Shown here: one piece after another, positions 23,870 through 35,920 of the stretch
Position numbering within the stretch: position 1 is the first letter of the stretch
Layout of the letters: the number at the start of each line of letters is the position of its first letter
Assembly (NCBI RefSeq): GCF_030936135.1
Contig: NC_082608.1
Coordinates: 5,429,035-5,493,034 of the forward strand
Origin: Gavia stellata
Lineage: Eukaryota; Chordata; Aves; Gaviiformes; Gaviidae
Reading direction: 5' to 3'
DNA: 64,000 nt
Notes under the pieces: model-generated
The model's input: the letters and a program-made list of their open reading frames with translations, nothing else
Told to the model about the DNA's origin: nothing
The model's database searches: none
Translations under genes and position numbers: made by a program

Positions 23870-25195
23870 CCATTTATACTGCTTATGGAGTTTATAAACA
23901 TTTTCTCTGTAATGCTTAAAGCTGTCACCTGAAAGGAAATGCAGTTTTACAAATTACTATAAAATTGTTTTATTTAAAGCCCTATACAATTAATTTAAAG
24001 TTCTAATTATATACAAATAAGTGCACTTAATTCAGCATTATCCTAAAACAGTGGAGAATTTAGATAGCTCTTCATTTTGGTAATTTTTAAATATTATTTC
24101 TGTGAATTACTAATTATAATAGAAATCTTAAAATATGTGTGTATGTAATAAGAATAATTCCCCTTAATTTCATTATTATTATTATGGATATAGAAAGTGC
24201 TTTTCTTTGACTAAGGCTAGAATAACCAAAGCCATACATACTATCTGCTCTAATTCCCTGCGAAGATGAAATGAAGTAACAACTTTCTTTAATTACCTAT
24301 GCCTTTTTAATAACTTGTTCTACTTCCAAGACAGCTTTCTTGCATTTTTCTCCATAGCACTTCATTTGGTTTCAGTTGAGAAAGTCTTTAAAACCTCTAC
24401 ACCTACCTTCAAATACACTGAATTTAAAATGAAGACTTCATGTTGTAATAAAAATGTATCAACTCTTTCAGTGTATGGTATTTACCTGTAAACTCATCTG
24501 CTTCTAGTGCATATTTAACTGCTTTCTATGCCCTCATCACTGCTTCATCCGAACACCTCACACCTCCCTTCTGGTGTCATGACAACGTGCTCTCAATTAA
24601 CGAGAAATGAGTGCTGAACTAGTCAAGAACCCGATTAACTTCACTGATCTTAGTAGGGTGCCTAATCCACTGGACAAGCTTCCTTCCCATCAGCCTACTA
24701 CTACTTCCTTCTTCTCACCATTCCATTATCTCTCTTCATTTGGCAATAACAGGCCATGCACTTTCAAATCTCAGTCCAAGCCCACAAAGGATGCCATAGG
24801 CAAAGAAAAAAGCACAATGAAAAGCTAAAGGGAATACAGATTACAGGCATGCCTAGCGTACCTGCAGAAGTTCCAGAAATGTAATTCTGTGATGAAACGA
24901 TTTTAGAACACTTCCTTCAAAGTTCAGAAAGTGCTCTGTCAGTTAATGCCCCTTCATCCACTCTTTCATAGATGACAACTGGTTTGAGGAAAGAAACAAG
25001 TGTTTTTCATCAATATTCCTCATCTGATCATCGCTAGGCAGGAACCTGGCACAAACAACGGAATCCTCTCTAGTTTTCCACAAAAGTAAAAGTTATGACA
25101 AATGTGTCTTTAAGATGTTTTCTTCATTAATTTTGAGCAATATCTCACTACTTAGGAGCTGCTAGAACCCTCTGTTCTCTAGAGATTTAATGCTA
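23870..25195. other. Non-coding stretch, nothing recognised
   Basis: Very AT-rich unique DNA, including a short ATTATTATTATT run near 24173. A minus-strand donor-like site near 24485 follows no open frame, so it was not used. Confidence 0.55.
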
Positions 25196-25196
25196 G

Positions 25197-25262
25197 AAGG
25201 TGCTGAACATTCAGTTCTCAGTGATGAAATGGGAGTTGACAGCTCTCAGCAACTCATTGCAT
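25197..25262. mobile_element. Old palindromic repeat fragment
   Basis: AAGGTGCTGAACATTCAG, then TTCTCAGTGATGAAATGGG, AGTTGACAGCTCTCAGCAAC. From memory this matches the archosaur/turtle repeat with 'ggtgctgagcacct' arms around a 'cccattgacttcaatggga' centre. The right part is a worn inverted copy of the left. About 65 bases survive. Confidence 0.45.
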
Positions 25263-25404
25263 TAGACAGTAGGGAAGGGATTGCTCACAAAAAGAATGAC
25301 AACCATACCTGAAAAATGTTAAGCAAGGTCTTAACAGCTCAGTTACTGGCTGGTGTGCACCCAGAATTGGACAACAAAGTGATGAAGACAAAGCAAGCAT
25401 CACA

Positions 25405-25490
25405 TTTGATGCTTACTTAAAAAGCACTGCATTTAAAAAAAAAAAAAAGCCTATGAATTTTATGCTTACTACAAAAGTACTGCATTTTAA
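25405..25490. repeat. Decayed 53-bp tandem duplication with A14 tract
   Basis: TTTGATGCTTACTTAAAAAG with CACTGCATTTAAA (25405-25437) is repeated 53 bases later as TTTTATGCTTACTACAAAAG with TACTGCATTTTAAA (to 25490). A third partial copy, GCTATGCTTATTTCAAA, follows at 25492. An A14 run (25435-25448) ends the first copy. Confidence 0.7.
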
Positions 25491-25932
25491 AGCTATGCTT
25501 ATTTCAAATAATTTAAATTGTTTCCACTTATCCACAATCTATTCTGAGAGAAGGAGCATGGTGATACCAAATTGTCTGTTAGAGTTAATCACAGGCATAG
25601 TTTCTGTTCATAGCACGATGCAAAGAATGTTTACAACAATTACCTAGTCATCTTAAATTCAAATATACCAGTCTAAAGTATTTGAGAATTTCTCACATTA
25701 CAATATTTTAAGACTATGAATTTCTGTTTAATGTTTGCCATTATACCTTATATTTGCATTAAGAGTCTCAATTCCTCATTAAAAAAAATCCCCTGGGAAG
25801 TGTGGTCATTCTACAGCTAGTATATAATTATATTTCAGACTTAAACTTCTTAGATCCTAAAAGATGCTTAGTCCAAGTCTCATACCAGTTCCACACTGCC
25901 TTAACCAAATTGATTTATCTTCAACCTTTCAC

Positions 25933-26010
25933 ATCAGTTCTACACTAGCATAATTGAATTGAGTTCGATGGTTATTCTTATTTACACCTAAATTAGGAAC
26001 CAAGCCCACA
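25933..26010. mobile_element. Old palindromic repeat fragment
   Basis: CAGTTCTACACTAGCATAAT, then TGAATTGAGTTCGATGG, TTATTCTTATTTACACC, ending AACCAAGCCCA. It matches in order the old amniote repeat in which two 'ttacaccagtgtaa'-type arms flank an 'attgacttcaatgg' centre and end in 'tggccca'. It is diverged and non-coding. Confidence 0.45.
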
Positions 26011-29000
26011 GCATTTCTTTTCATGACTCAAAATGCATTGTCCAAGGATCCAGAAAAGCTACATGCTTTCAGTTCCAGGTGTGTTTTTATGCAGATACAT
26101 GACACACACACACACACACTTTGAACAGTTATGCAAGTGCCAAGAGCTGATGCCGTTTAATCTGGGTGGGGTTTTTTCCCTCGAAAGGCAAGGATATTTG
26201 GACTGTTTAATGCAGTCACATCAGAGTACGGCATGATCTCCACTTGTAAGAAATTTCAATTAGTTATTCTTTGCTTTCAGGTACTGTAGCCACTAAAGCA
26301 ATTTAACTTTAATTCCATCTGACTTCAATTGTGTTCAAATTATAGTAAAAAGGAAGAAGACAACAAGCTGTAAATATGAAAGGAGACAGAAAATCATTGA
26401 GAATCATGCCTTTATGAATATTTGATGAAGAAAGGTTAGATCTACTGCTGGTAAATTACAAGAAATTATGTCCATCATGTGACTCTGTCAGCAAAGGTTA
26501 ATACAAATAGGTTTGGATTTAGTTGAGATGACAACGAGGATTAAAAAAGATTTGTCCTGTCCTCACTGCAATTAGTTTTTCTCTTATTATTATTGTAACG
26601 GAGTTTATCGTTAGGATTATGGTAACAGAACTACTGCTCAATGAAATCATTTTGTTTTTCATAATACTGTGGCAGTTTTGCAATAAATTTTTCATCTCTA
26701 CTAATCTAGCTCTTTATTGTGCATTTGCTGAAGTAGAGATACAATCATTAACCCATTTCTTGCTGTAATAGGTCTTATTTTGACTGACGGGAATTTTGGG
26801 CGCCGTCTCGTGGGCTGCAACAAGGCTCGCAGGCTGCCCTACCACCGTTCGCTGTTACGGCAGCAAGGGAGGTGCTGTTGACTAGGTGGGACGTCACACC
26901 AGACCCTTTAGACAAAACTAGCGATGACATCTGATCTTGTCTGCAGTAACAGCTCTTCTGGGTTCGTGGTGATGGAAAATGAGAAATCTGGAAGCTGTTA
27001 CTGTACATGCCTGCACACCAATAAAACGGAAGAGGTCTTAAAAATCACACCCTTCCTCTCACACTGTAACTGCTTCAAAGCACAAGCTAAAGTAGACTGA
27101 AAACCTGATAATATTTTCCATAGTAAGAATGTGTTCATAAAACAACTACCAAACAACTATGCAAAAGAAATCAGAAGCTTAAGTGAAGTTAGGTTTTCTT
27201 CCAAGTTGCATTTCAAATTTTAACTTCTAAGTTCAAATGTTACGTTTGCTCCTGCTCCGACAAACTGCTTTAAATACAAAATTTTGCTATCCTGGAGTCC
27301 ATATTTTCTTTGCCCACTTCTGAGTTTGAATATACACTTTTAAGAACACATGTTGTAAGCGAAGCAGAAATTTAATTCAGACATTTTTTAATGCCTGATG
27401 AGAATAAAACTGTTTGGGTAATCTGATAAAAACATAAATTTAAACTCCAGAAGTACATAGTGTATTAGTAGGGGTGCACAGAATTGCTAGAAAGTGTTAA
27501 AAGTGACTGGCAAATGACTAATTGGAATTGGCATGCGCAGCACAATTGATGGCAAGCAGTCATACTTTGGCGGTGTCCACTGAGAGTTACTCCTGCAGTT
27601 ACATATACTTCTTCCACATTTAACGCCACGTGAAAGAAGGAAATTTAACACATCAGGAAGCTTGCTAGATTATCAGAACATCTAATCAATACCATTGACA
27701 ATAATTCTGTCTAAAAGCATTGGGGCAACCCTAAGTAAGATATGGAAACAGACATTCAGGGCCTTTGCCAATATATTACCTTTGACCCAGCGTTTCCACT
27801 CCGTGCCCAAGAGGCAACGTGGCTTCCTTTCCTGAGCTCTTCCACCTAACTGCTTTCCAGCTGCCTAGTTTAATAAAATGCACCCTTCACGGTAGCTTTG
27901 ACCCAGCTAAAACCAAAACAAATAAAAAACCAAAAACCCCACTAGTGCCACAGCCTCTGAGGCAGGAGCAGCAGTGATTCAGGTCATCCCTGCTGCAGCC
28001 ATCTTATCAGTTGCATAGATTGGACTTGTGTAAATCTCAGCAATGTGCTCAACATTACGGGACTCAGTGGGATACAAATGGCTTCTTCATGTACTAGGCT
28101 TGCTCACAGAGATTTGAGTTACCTGTGGAGCAACTTTCCCACTCTCTGACATACACCTGGTGGTCCTGAAAGACATCACGACAAATTTCCACTCGCCAGA
28201 TTTAATGCTCTAAAAAGCACCCGGATTTTATTGCTCAAGTTGAAGTTAACTCTGAAAGACAGAAGACAGGGATGCATGTGTCTCGAAATACCTCAGGTAG
28301 CATTAGGGAAATGAAGTGCAATGGAAAAAACATTAAACTCATAGTATATGCAACATATCAAGTTTGACTGTTGTTCACATGTACTGGTAATGGCCATCTA
28401 TCTTGAAAAAAAAACAAAAGAAAAAAGGAAAAAAGAAAAAAGTGATCAGCCTGTTCTGCAAAGAAACATCTCAAAGCACAAATGCACTACGCAGGAGTCA
28501 CGGATCAGTATATAAACCTTTAAACGTGTGGCTGCTATAAAAAAGTCAGAAAGAAGTACAACAAGGAAAGTCATAGCTATTAGCTAAAATATGCACATAA
28601 CCCCTAGAAAAAGAATTGCATGTCACAGGGCAGGAAAAATGATTTTGTCGTGTTACCACTGACTTGATTGTGTGTTTAGCCCTGAGACCAGGCAGCCTGT
28701 GAGAATAATTCTTCTATGTACCATTGCAAGGCAATCCATGCAGCACTGTTTTAAGGACATGATCCACATTCCACAGCTGCATCAGTCACTGAATTTTGTA
28801 ACTTTTAAATAAAAACGTGAATATTGCTTTATGATTGCCCAAACTGTCACTTTTTCAAAGACTAGCAAATGAATCCCCAAAGACACAGTCCTTTAACTTA
28901 AGAATATCTTTTTACAGTGATATCAAAGTTAAAAAAACCACCTGAGGCCTTTCAGCTTTAAAGACACAATGAGATCAGAGATTCTGCCTGCCAAGAAATT

Positions 29001-30515
29001 AACTTATGGCTGATTAATGAAAGTAACCTTAAATGGTAGGCATATTGCCAAGAACAGGATACTGTAACAAATGGGTAGGAAATAACAGGCAGCTTTCAGG
29101 GGGCTCGAGCAAGCAGCTTAGAAGAGAAATTTGAGCAGGATACTGCTTTCAAAGTTGATCCCAGATTCTTGGAACGACCAAATAAGTCATACCTGCTATA
29201 AAGTCCTCTATAAATTCCCCCCTTCCATGTACCCTATAATAATGTAGATAATGGATTTAATTAATTGTTGGTGAAAAAACAGTTACTATATACGATCCAT
29301 AATAAAAATTGTGCTTGTTGTTATGGGAATTACCAGAAATACAAAAACCCCTGTGAACCCTAAAGGTCCTCAGCTGCACTCATAATTTGCCCCACTTTAT
29401 GTCAGCAGTATCTTTTGTCTATTGCTGCAATTCATTTTAAGTATCTTAGGACTCATTCAATTACTATTGCTCCGTCTTCTCTTTGGTTGGCATAAGATCA
29501 AGCCCCAAAAGAATGAGCTTCCAAAAGACACTTAGCTGGTCTCTTTGACCTTTTTGCTACCTCTTCTGGCCTCAAATATGCTTGGTTTCATGTTCATACA
29601 CTTGCTCTTTACCAACCTCTCACAGTTCCTTATTACACTTTAGTACATCAATCATTCTCTGGTCCACCCAAAAAATGTGCCTTAATATTTTATTGCACAG
29701 GATTGCTCAATTTTCTTTGCCTTAAGTGCTGAGGCCTCAAACAGATGCAGACCAACAGGTTTTTTGATTTCTTTTTCATTAGCTTTGCACATCTTCAGCT
29801 TGTTTTACCTTGGTAACTGAAACTAAAAATTCTCAACAGATAAAGCGAGAGGCAAACACGCATTGTTGCTTAGATTGTGCCTTATTGTCTTCTCCTTAAG
29901 TTGTTATCAGTAATTAATGCTTCTACGTACATAAACTATATAGCATGATAATCGTTGTGAACTGTTTGTAAGCTCGTCTGGGTGCTTGTCTTGCCTTACA
30001 TGATAAAACTAGTTTCATTTTTACTGATCTGGATGACGTTTTTCTCGCAATTTTTGCCTGCCTACATCTGTTTAAAATAACATCATCATAAGCTGTCCAA
30101 AAGCTGGTGGAGGTCATTTGTGTATGCTTTTTCCAAACCCCACGCTGATATGAAATAACAAAACGACTTTATTCATAGTGGACCTGTGTTTTTTTTAATA
30201 GGCTTGCCAATATTTTCTTACTATTTCTGCCAAATAGTAAGCAAGCTTATAGATCAGTATCAAAAAGAGAATCCCACGGGCTGTAATAAGGACTGAGATG
30301 CAGTGGTACTCTACATGCCCTTCTTTTTTTTTATTATAACCCAATTTTCATCTGTTTAAATTTATTTTAGATCTCCAAATGATACCTTTAAAAGTCTTCA
30401 TACCTCCACTTAAAGTCTTCAAACAAAACTTATTCTTTGCTACTTTTAATAATTCAGCAGAAATGTTTTCAACACTTGGTGCTTTGTTGTACCTAAGCAC
30501 TTTCAGTGCCCCTTG
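26011..30515. other. Non-coding stretch with simple repeats
   Basis: Contains a perfect (AC)9 run at about 26102-26119, a small GC-richer patch at 26790-26900, and an A-rich tract at 28405-28443. Otherwise it is AT-rich unique DNA. The 77-codon minus-strand frame at 26775-27008 has no recognised motif. Confidence 0.55.
28405..28443. repeat. A-rich low-complexity tract
   Basis: GAAAAAAAAAC followed by AAAAGAAAAAAGGAAAAAAG units. Almost pure A with single G interruptions, 39 bases. Confidence 0.85.
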
Positions 30516-30519
30516 GATT

Positions 30520-30582
30520 TCACAGAATCACAGAATCACTAAGGTTGGAAAAGACCTGTAAGATCATCAAGCCCAACCATTT
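30520..30582 (-). mobile_element. CR1 LINE 3' tail, very short
   Basis: TCACAGAATCACAGAATCAC, then TAAGGTTGGAAAAGACCTG, TAAGATCATCAAGCCCAACC. The CACAGAAT terminal repeat and the GGTTGGAAAAGACC/GATCATC blocks are the reverse complement of the avian CR1 3' end. Only about 60 bases remain, consistent with strong 5' truncation on insertion. Confidence 0.9.
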
Positions 30583-30589
30583 CTTCATG

Positions 30590-33345
30590 ATTTGCTCAGT
30601 TGTCTAGAAAGTGGTGGGGTTTTGGTCACCAGTAATAATCCCAGCATCAGGCAGCTCATTAAAGCACCATTTTTGTCTTTCTGTAACCAGACTTTAACTG
30701 TAACTTCTATAATTTAGGTTTTTGTCCTCATCCTTTTGGCACTTTTTGCATGGTATGCAAACACAATCCCTTGTAGACAGATTTGTTACAAAATTATTTT
30801 CTCTGTCTGGGTGTCTCTCTCAAGCAGGGCACACTAGTGTTTAATTTCTTGTTTTCATGTTTCTTACCATGATGCTGACGCTTCTGAAGACTTACAACCA
30901 TTACTGAATGCTTGACCTCAGCTGCTTCCCCCTGGTCTGCATCATGCCATGGTTTATTCTTCATTGTTGCAGTTATTCTCTTTTACCTCTTGTTATCTCT
31001 GATTATCTACCACTCACTCTTTTCAATCTTCAGACAATAATTTTTTAGACCCTCAAACCTGTTCTTCATTGCTAACCAATGTTCTTGTCTGTACGTTACG
31101 TTCATGAAAGAGCTTATTTTGAATGTTTCATTCAGTACTTTACTTTCACCAAGGAAAAAGGACTGCAAACACTACATACTTTGAGCTTATGCTCATCAGA
31201 CATCCCTAAATTGAGGGAATGACAGGAGAAATGTTACATGCAAACATCCCTGTCTTGCAAGAGACAAAATGGCTGGGAAACAGGTCACTGTATTAGCAAA
31301 TCTGCTCTCTTTTACAGGGGAGGAGACACTCCAAGGTAGGAAATGGTAAGTGACACTGTATACTCAGCAATTATTAGTTTTGTAATCATCAGTGAACAGA
31401 TTTGCTATTGGGGAATAAAAGGAAAACATCACAGCACTAACTTCATCAAAATACACATTCTGCTAAAGAATGAGCAAATGAAATAAGGTATAAATTTAAT
31501 GAAGAAGTTAAATTAATACATGATAGTCTTCCAAAATAGAATGTTCAAATTAACCTGTGTGATGGTGATGCTAACACAGAAAAAGAAACAGTGCAAAACC
31601 AACATCAACAAGCCAGTTAAAAAAAAAAAAAAGTATTTTCATCAAATATAAGGTATACTTGTGAAGAATGTTACATATTTACATTAAGACTATCAAAAGG
31701 TATTACGTATGTGCAGAAGGGGGTTAATGTCAATCAGATTAACCATACACTTACCATTTCAAGACACTATAGTAATACTGATTACAGCAAAAATCTAGCA
31801 GATCAGCTGCAGTTCAGATTGCTGTCTTCTAGGAAGATGGCAACATGATTTTCCTCAACAAAGAGCTGAACAGACAAGCCGCCTAGACCATTTACACCTA
31901 TACATTAAGATACTGGGTCATGCCATCTTTTAAAAGCTAATACTTCTTTTCCCCTTCAAAAATACGGGAAGAACAGTTACAGAAAGATTTTTTGATGGAA
32001 AATTCAAGATTAAAATAGAATCAAGACATTACTGAGGCATACTTAAGTATCTTATCGACCCTGCACCTCAATAAACTGCTAACTCAGTCCCACAAAATTT
32101 TGTATACTCTGGTTCTGACTCAACAAAGTCATTCAACATGGACTCATCTTCAGACATGGGTCTCAACAGAGTTACCGATTCTCTTACACAGAGATCCATA
32201 TAGCCTGCATAAGTACACCTGGAATGTTTAGCCACCTGTGGAATGAAACACATATGTAATACTGACAAGAATGTATACATCGAACAATTCATGACTTCTG
32301 TAGGAGGCAGCTAGAAGCTCTAGTTGCTGCCTGAAATCAGAAAAATTATCCATTGCAACAGAAACTGGTAAAAAATCTGTATGTTGTTAGAAATGGATTT
32401 TCCAGAAATAGAATGAAATAATTTAATATGACCAGATGAGGACAGTAATTTCAATTGTCTGAAGGAATGGACAATGTGTTATTCCACAAATCAGCTGGCT
32501 TTATCAGTGGCTGTCAGAAGAACTCAAGAGTTTGATATTATCAGGGGGGTTATATTCATCTCTCAAAATTGCTCATGTGTGGCTTTGTATTTGATAGTTC
32601 AAGAAGAAACCAGGCAACCATACATTGGTTTTCATGCACTTCCTCTAAACCTACTGCTGGACACATGAATCTGATAGAGCTTGTAATATTATGACATGTT
32701 TTTTCTCATCAATCTTATATTAGCTTCAGTGCTTAATTTCCTGTGTAAACGTATACTGCGCACTTCTGTAAGAGCATATACTACATGCCGCACCCTTTGA
32801 AAATTAGTGAAGTTAACATGGATAAAGTGATCAAGATGAGCAATGTTATACCATACCTTTTTTGTGTAACTAATGCCTATTGTAAGGAAAAAAAAAAGGT
32901 TCACCCATCATATTAAATAAACTTGTTCAGAACTGAACCTAACAAAACTCCTACTCCAGGTCTGTGGAACACTGAATCTAAACTGATGTAAAATATACAT
33001 CAGCAGGCTTTTAATAGTGATTACTGTAAGTGAGCTCATGCTGCAAACTGTACGGACGCAATGTAGAATTGCTATTATTTTAATCTTTCAAATATGAAAA
33101 CTTCAAAGTGCTAGTCAAAACTTGGCATGAATATGGCTATACATCACTTTTATGCTCCTGTAAGACTAATGATTTAATTGCATTTCACCCACAAAGAACC
33201 TAATTAAGACCCTGAAGAACCAAATGTTTTGTGCATGTGATGAAATGCAGGATTTGTCCGATATAGGCACCTACAAACAACCACTGCAGGAAAAAAGATC
33301 ATCCCAGGTTGAATGGACACCTAGAAAGGGAAAAAAAAAAAAATT
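30590..33345. other. Non-coding stretch
   Basis: AT-rich unique DNA with A14 at 31619-31632 and A13 at 33331-33343, the latter immediately left of the CR1 copy. A minus-strand acceptor with 55 open codons at 32068-32235 is discussed as a finding, not called as a gene. Confidence 0.55.
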
Positions 33346-33349
33346 GCTT

Positions 33350-34325
33350 TGATGACTGGTCTCAGAGTATAGTGGTTAATGGTTTGCACTCCACCTGGAT
33401 GTCAGCAAGCAAGCAAAGTACCACAGAGGTTTACAGTAAGACCTCTTGTTTAATGGCTTCATCAATGATCTGGGGCAGGTAAAGGACTGCATGCTCATCA
33501 AGTTGGTAGATGACATCAAACTGTGGGGGCACATGACTAGTAGTCAATATGTGCAAGGGCAGGGCTCCCACACAGATTGGAGGAATGAGTCAACAGAAAC
33601 CTTATGAAATTCAACACAGAAAAAAGCAAAGCCCTGCACGTGGGAAGGAATAATGATACGGGACTGGCTGGGGTCTAGCTCTGCTGAAAAGGACCTGGAG
33701 GTCTCGGTAGACAGCAAGCTGCACATGAGCCAGCGCATGGAACCATGGCCAGCAAATCAAGGGAGGTAATCTTCCCCCTCCATTCAACAATTTTATATCA
33801 CATCTAGATACTGTGTCCAGTTTGAGATCTTCCAATACAAGACAGATGTTGATCAACTGAAGCAAGTTCAGCAGAGGGCTGCTGAGATGGTTGGAGGCTG
33901 GAGCACCTGCCCTGCGAGAAGAGGCTGAGGGCATGGGGCTTGTTCAGCCTGGAGAAGTAGCAGCTTTAACGGGACTTGACAGCAGCTTCCTAGTACCTAT
34001 GAGGAGGTTAGCAAGAAAACGTCAGTCAGGCTCTTCAGGGTGCTGCACAGGAGGAGGACAAGAGAGAACCACCATAAACTGAAACAAGAGAGATTCTGAC
34101 CAGATATAAGAAAAACCTTTCTTCCCATGAGGACAGCCAAGTAGTGGAACAGGTTGCCCAAACAAGTTACGCAGTCTCCATACTTGGAGGTTTTCAAGCT
34201 CCGACTGGTTAAAGCCCTGAGCAATCTGATTTGACCTCACCAATTATACTGCTTCAGGCAGGAGGTTGGCCTACAGAACTCCTGAAGTCCCTTCCAACCT
34301 CACTTACCCTATAAACCTGTGAAGT
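33350..34325 (+). mobile_element. CR1 LINE, 5'-truncated, about 1 kb
   Basis: Non-LTR retrotransposon copy retaining the end of the reverse transcriptase, the rest of the ORF2 C-terminal region and the 3' UTR. Landmarks: FINDL at 33458-33472; LVDD followed by IKLWG around 33503-33525, the mutated FADD catalytic box (both Asp kept, Phe-Ala changed to Leu-Val); MKFNTEKSKALHVGRNN starting at 33604; SSAEKDL at 33677-33697; and a worn QRAAEMV-type segment near 33875. The FADD and SSAEKDL boxes share a frame but the MKFN block is in another, so at least two frameshifts separate them. The 3' end has AGATATAAGAAAAACCTTTC, then GTGGAACAGGTTGCCCAAAC and CCCTTCCAACCTCACTTACC, as in avian CR1 tails. It is inactive. 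Open frames of 60-107 codons inside it are shadows. No target-site duplication is obvious. Confidence 0.9.
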
Positions 34326-35830
34326 TTTTGACCTTGTTTTATTAAAGATATTTTAAATGCAGATTGTCTGTCTCTTTTCAGAGATGTAATCTAGCATCTG
34401 CTTTCATAATAATAGACAACTGAAATCTTCTTATGTTGCAGCTAAAAATGTTGACTTACTTCCAACTTCCCAAAGCAGGATGGGCAAGAAAGAAAGAAGA
34501 AAAACCAAACCTTTATTGACATAAACCAAGACAGAGCGGCTTAAGGTTTTCCAAGTATTAACATTATAATTAGGAAACAAGAGTTTTTGTTCCAACCCTG
34601 GGTTTCTCACAACATCCTGCCTTAACAGGATCTTTTGGAATTTGTGACTACTTTAAGCACAAATTGTTCTTCCAAAGAGATGTTGACTTTTGTGGTCTAT
34701 TAAGCAAGCAATACAAAATTGTACAGTGACGCAAGTGCTTCAGGCTAAGCTGTACATAAATCAGCTCCTTTTCCCTAGGGATTTTGTAAAAGTATAGACA
34801 AGATTAAAAGTAAACTTCAGTGTTTTAGCAATAAGTGGTCAGGAAACAAAAGCAATTCATACAAGTTTGCTCATTGTTGCATATCCAGGTGAAAAGATAT
34901 CTGCCTACCTACAGAGATGGGGTAATTGCAAGGAGAAAAATACAGATAGTCCAGTCTTTTGGGGTGAGTGAAAATCAACATGCACTTCCGTGCCTTTGGA
35001 TCCTTCTTCCAGAGTAAGCGTCTCCCATTTACAGAAGGCTGCTGGGGTAACCCTGGCCAAAAACTCAGAAAAATCTACAATACTGTCTGTAGGAAAAAAG
35101 GGACAGAACCAACATGTGTGTACCAGCAATCACAGCAGGGATTGTTTTAGCCTGCTACAGCCTCCAAGAAATCCTAACGGGCATATATCTGGGCTCAGAT
35201 GGAGGGCAAAAAAAAAGAAGTTAAAAAGAAATCTTCACAAGACAATGTTTTATGGAGCAGAAATTCCACAGAGCTTTTTGTTTATTTACTTTTAGACTGT
35301 GCTATTGTGCACTTTTTTCCTCATTGGTGTGGAATGACCTACCAAACTCTCTGCTGGAAGACCAAGATCACCAATAATATAAGCAAATACAAGAAAATAA
35401 CAAAAATGTACTCACATCAGTGAAAATTCTGACTGTCTTATTTGCAGAAAAGTTTCCTATGTCATTTTTTGGCTAACATGCTTGATACAAGGATAGTCAT
35501 ATTTGCATTTGAACTGTACAGGTTATATAGGAAGTCAAGGAATGGGTGGATATGAAGTATTTATTTTAGGATAGTTCTATTCTGCAGTGAAAGTTAACCT
35601 GGAAATTGCTAACATACTGACAGCAGCCAAGGGCTCCGCATAGGATTACTTCCCAAGTTCTTAGACACATTTGGCCTAATTACGTATACTACCGGTGGTC
35701 CCTATCTATTGAGAAAGCTGTCTTGTATATGTTTCCACTAGATCTGCTTAACAAGAAAGTTTAATGAAGCTTTAGTTTACGTTTTCCAAATCCAATTCTT
35801 TCAGTTCGCAATGCCTCATATTAATGTATA
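34326..35830. other. Non-coding stretch, nothing recognised
   Basis: Unique sequence downstream of the CR1 copy. Several overlapping open frames (34905-35423) have low-complexity lysine-rich or unmatched translations and no convincing splice sites. Confidence 0.55.
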
Positions 35831-35920
35831 CAGTCTTATTCTGCTATTCTTATTCAGGCAAGACTCCCATTCACTTTGATATAGTGTTCAGTATTATATA
35901 GGAAGCACATTCAGAATTAA
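35831..35920. mobile_element. Old palindromic repeat fragment
   Basis: CAGTCTTATTCTGCTATTCT, then TATTCAGGCAAGACTCCC, ATTCACTTTGATATAGTG, GTTCAGTATTATATAGGAAG. It follows the pattern of the old turtle/archosaur repeat whose arms read 'cctgctctcattcaggcaaaactcccattgacttcaatggga'. The second arm is badly worn. Assignment is by memory of the family. Confidence 0.45.

Noticed and set aside
33544..34243. Several 60-107 codon open frames
   Set aside because: They lie inside the CR1 copy and are out-of-frame or opposite-strand shadows.
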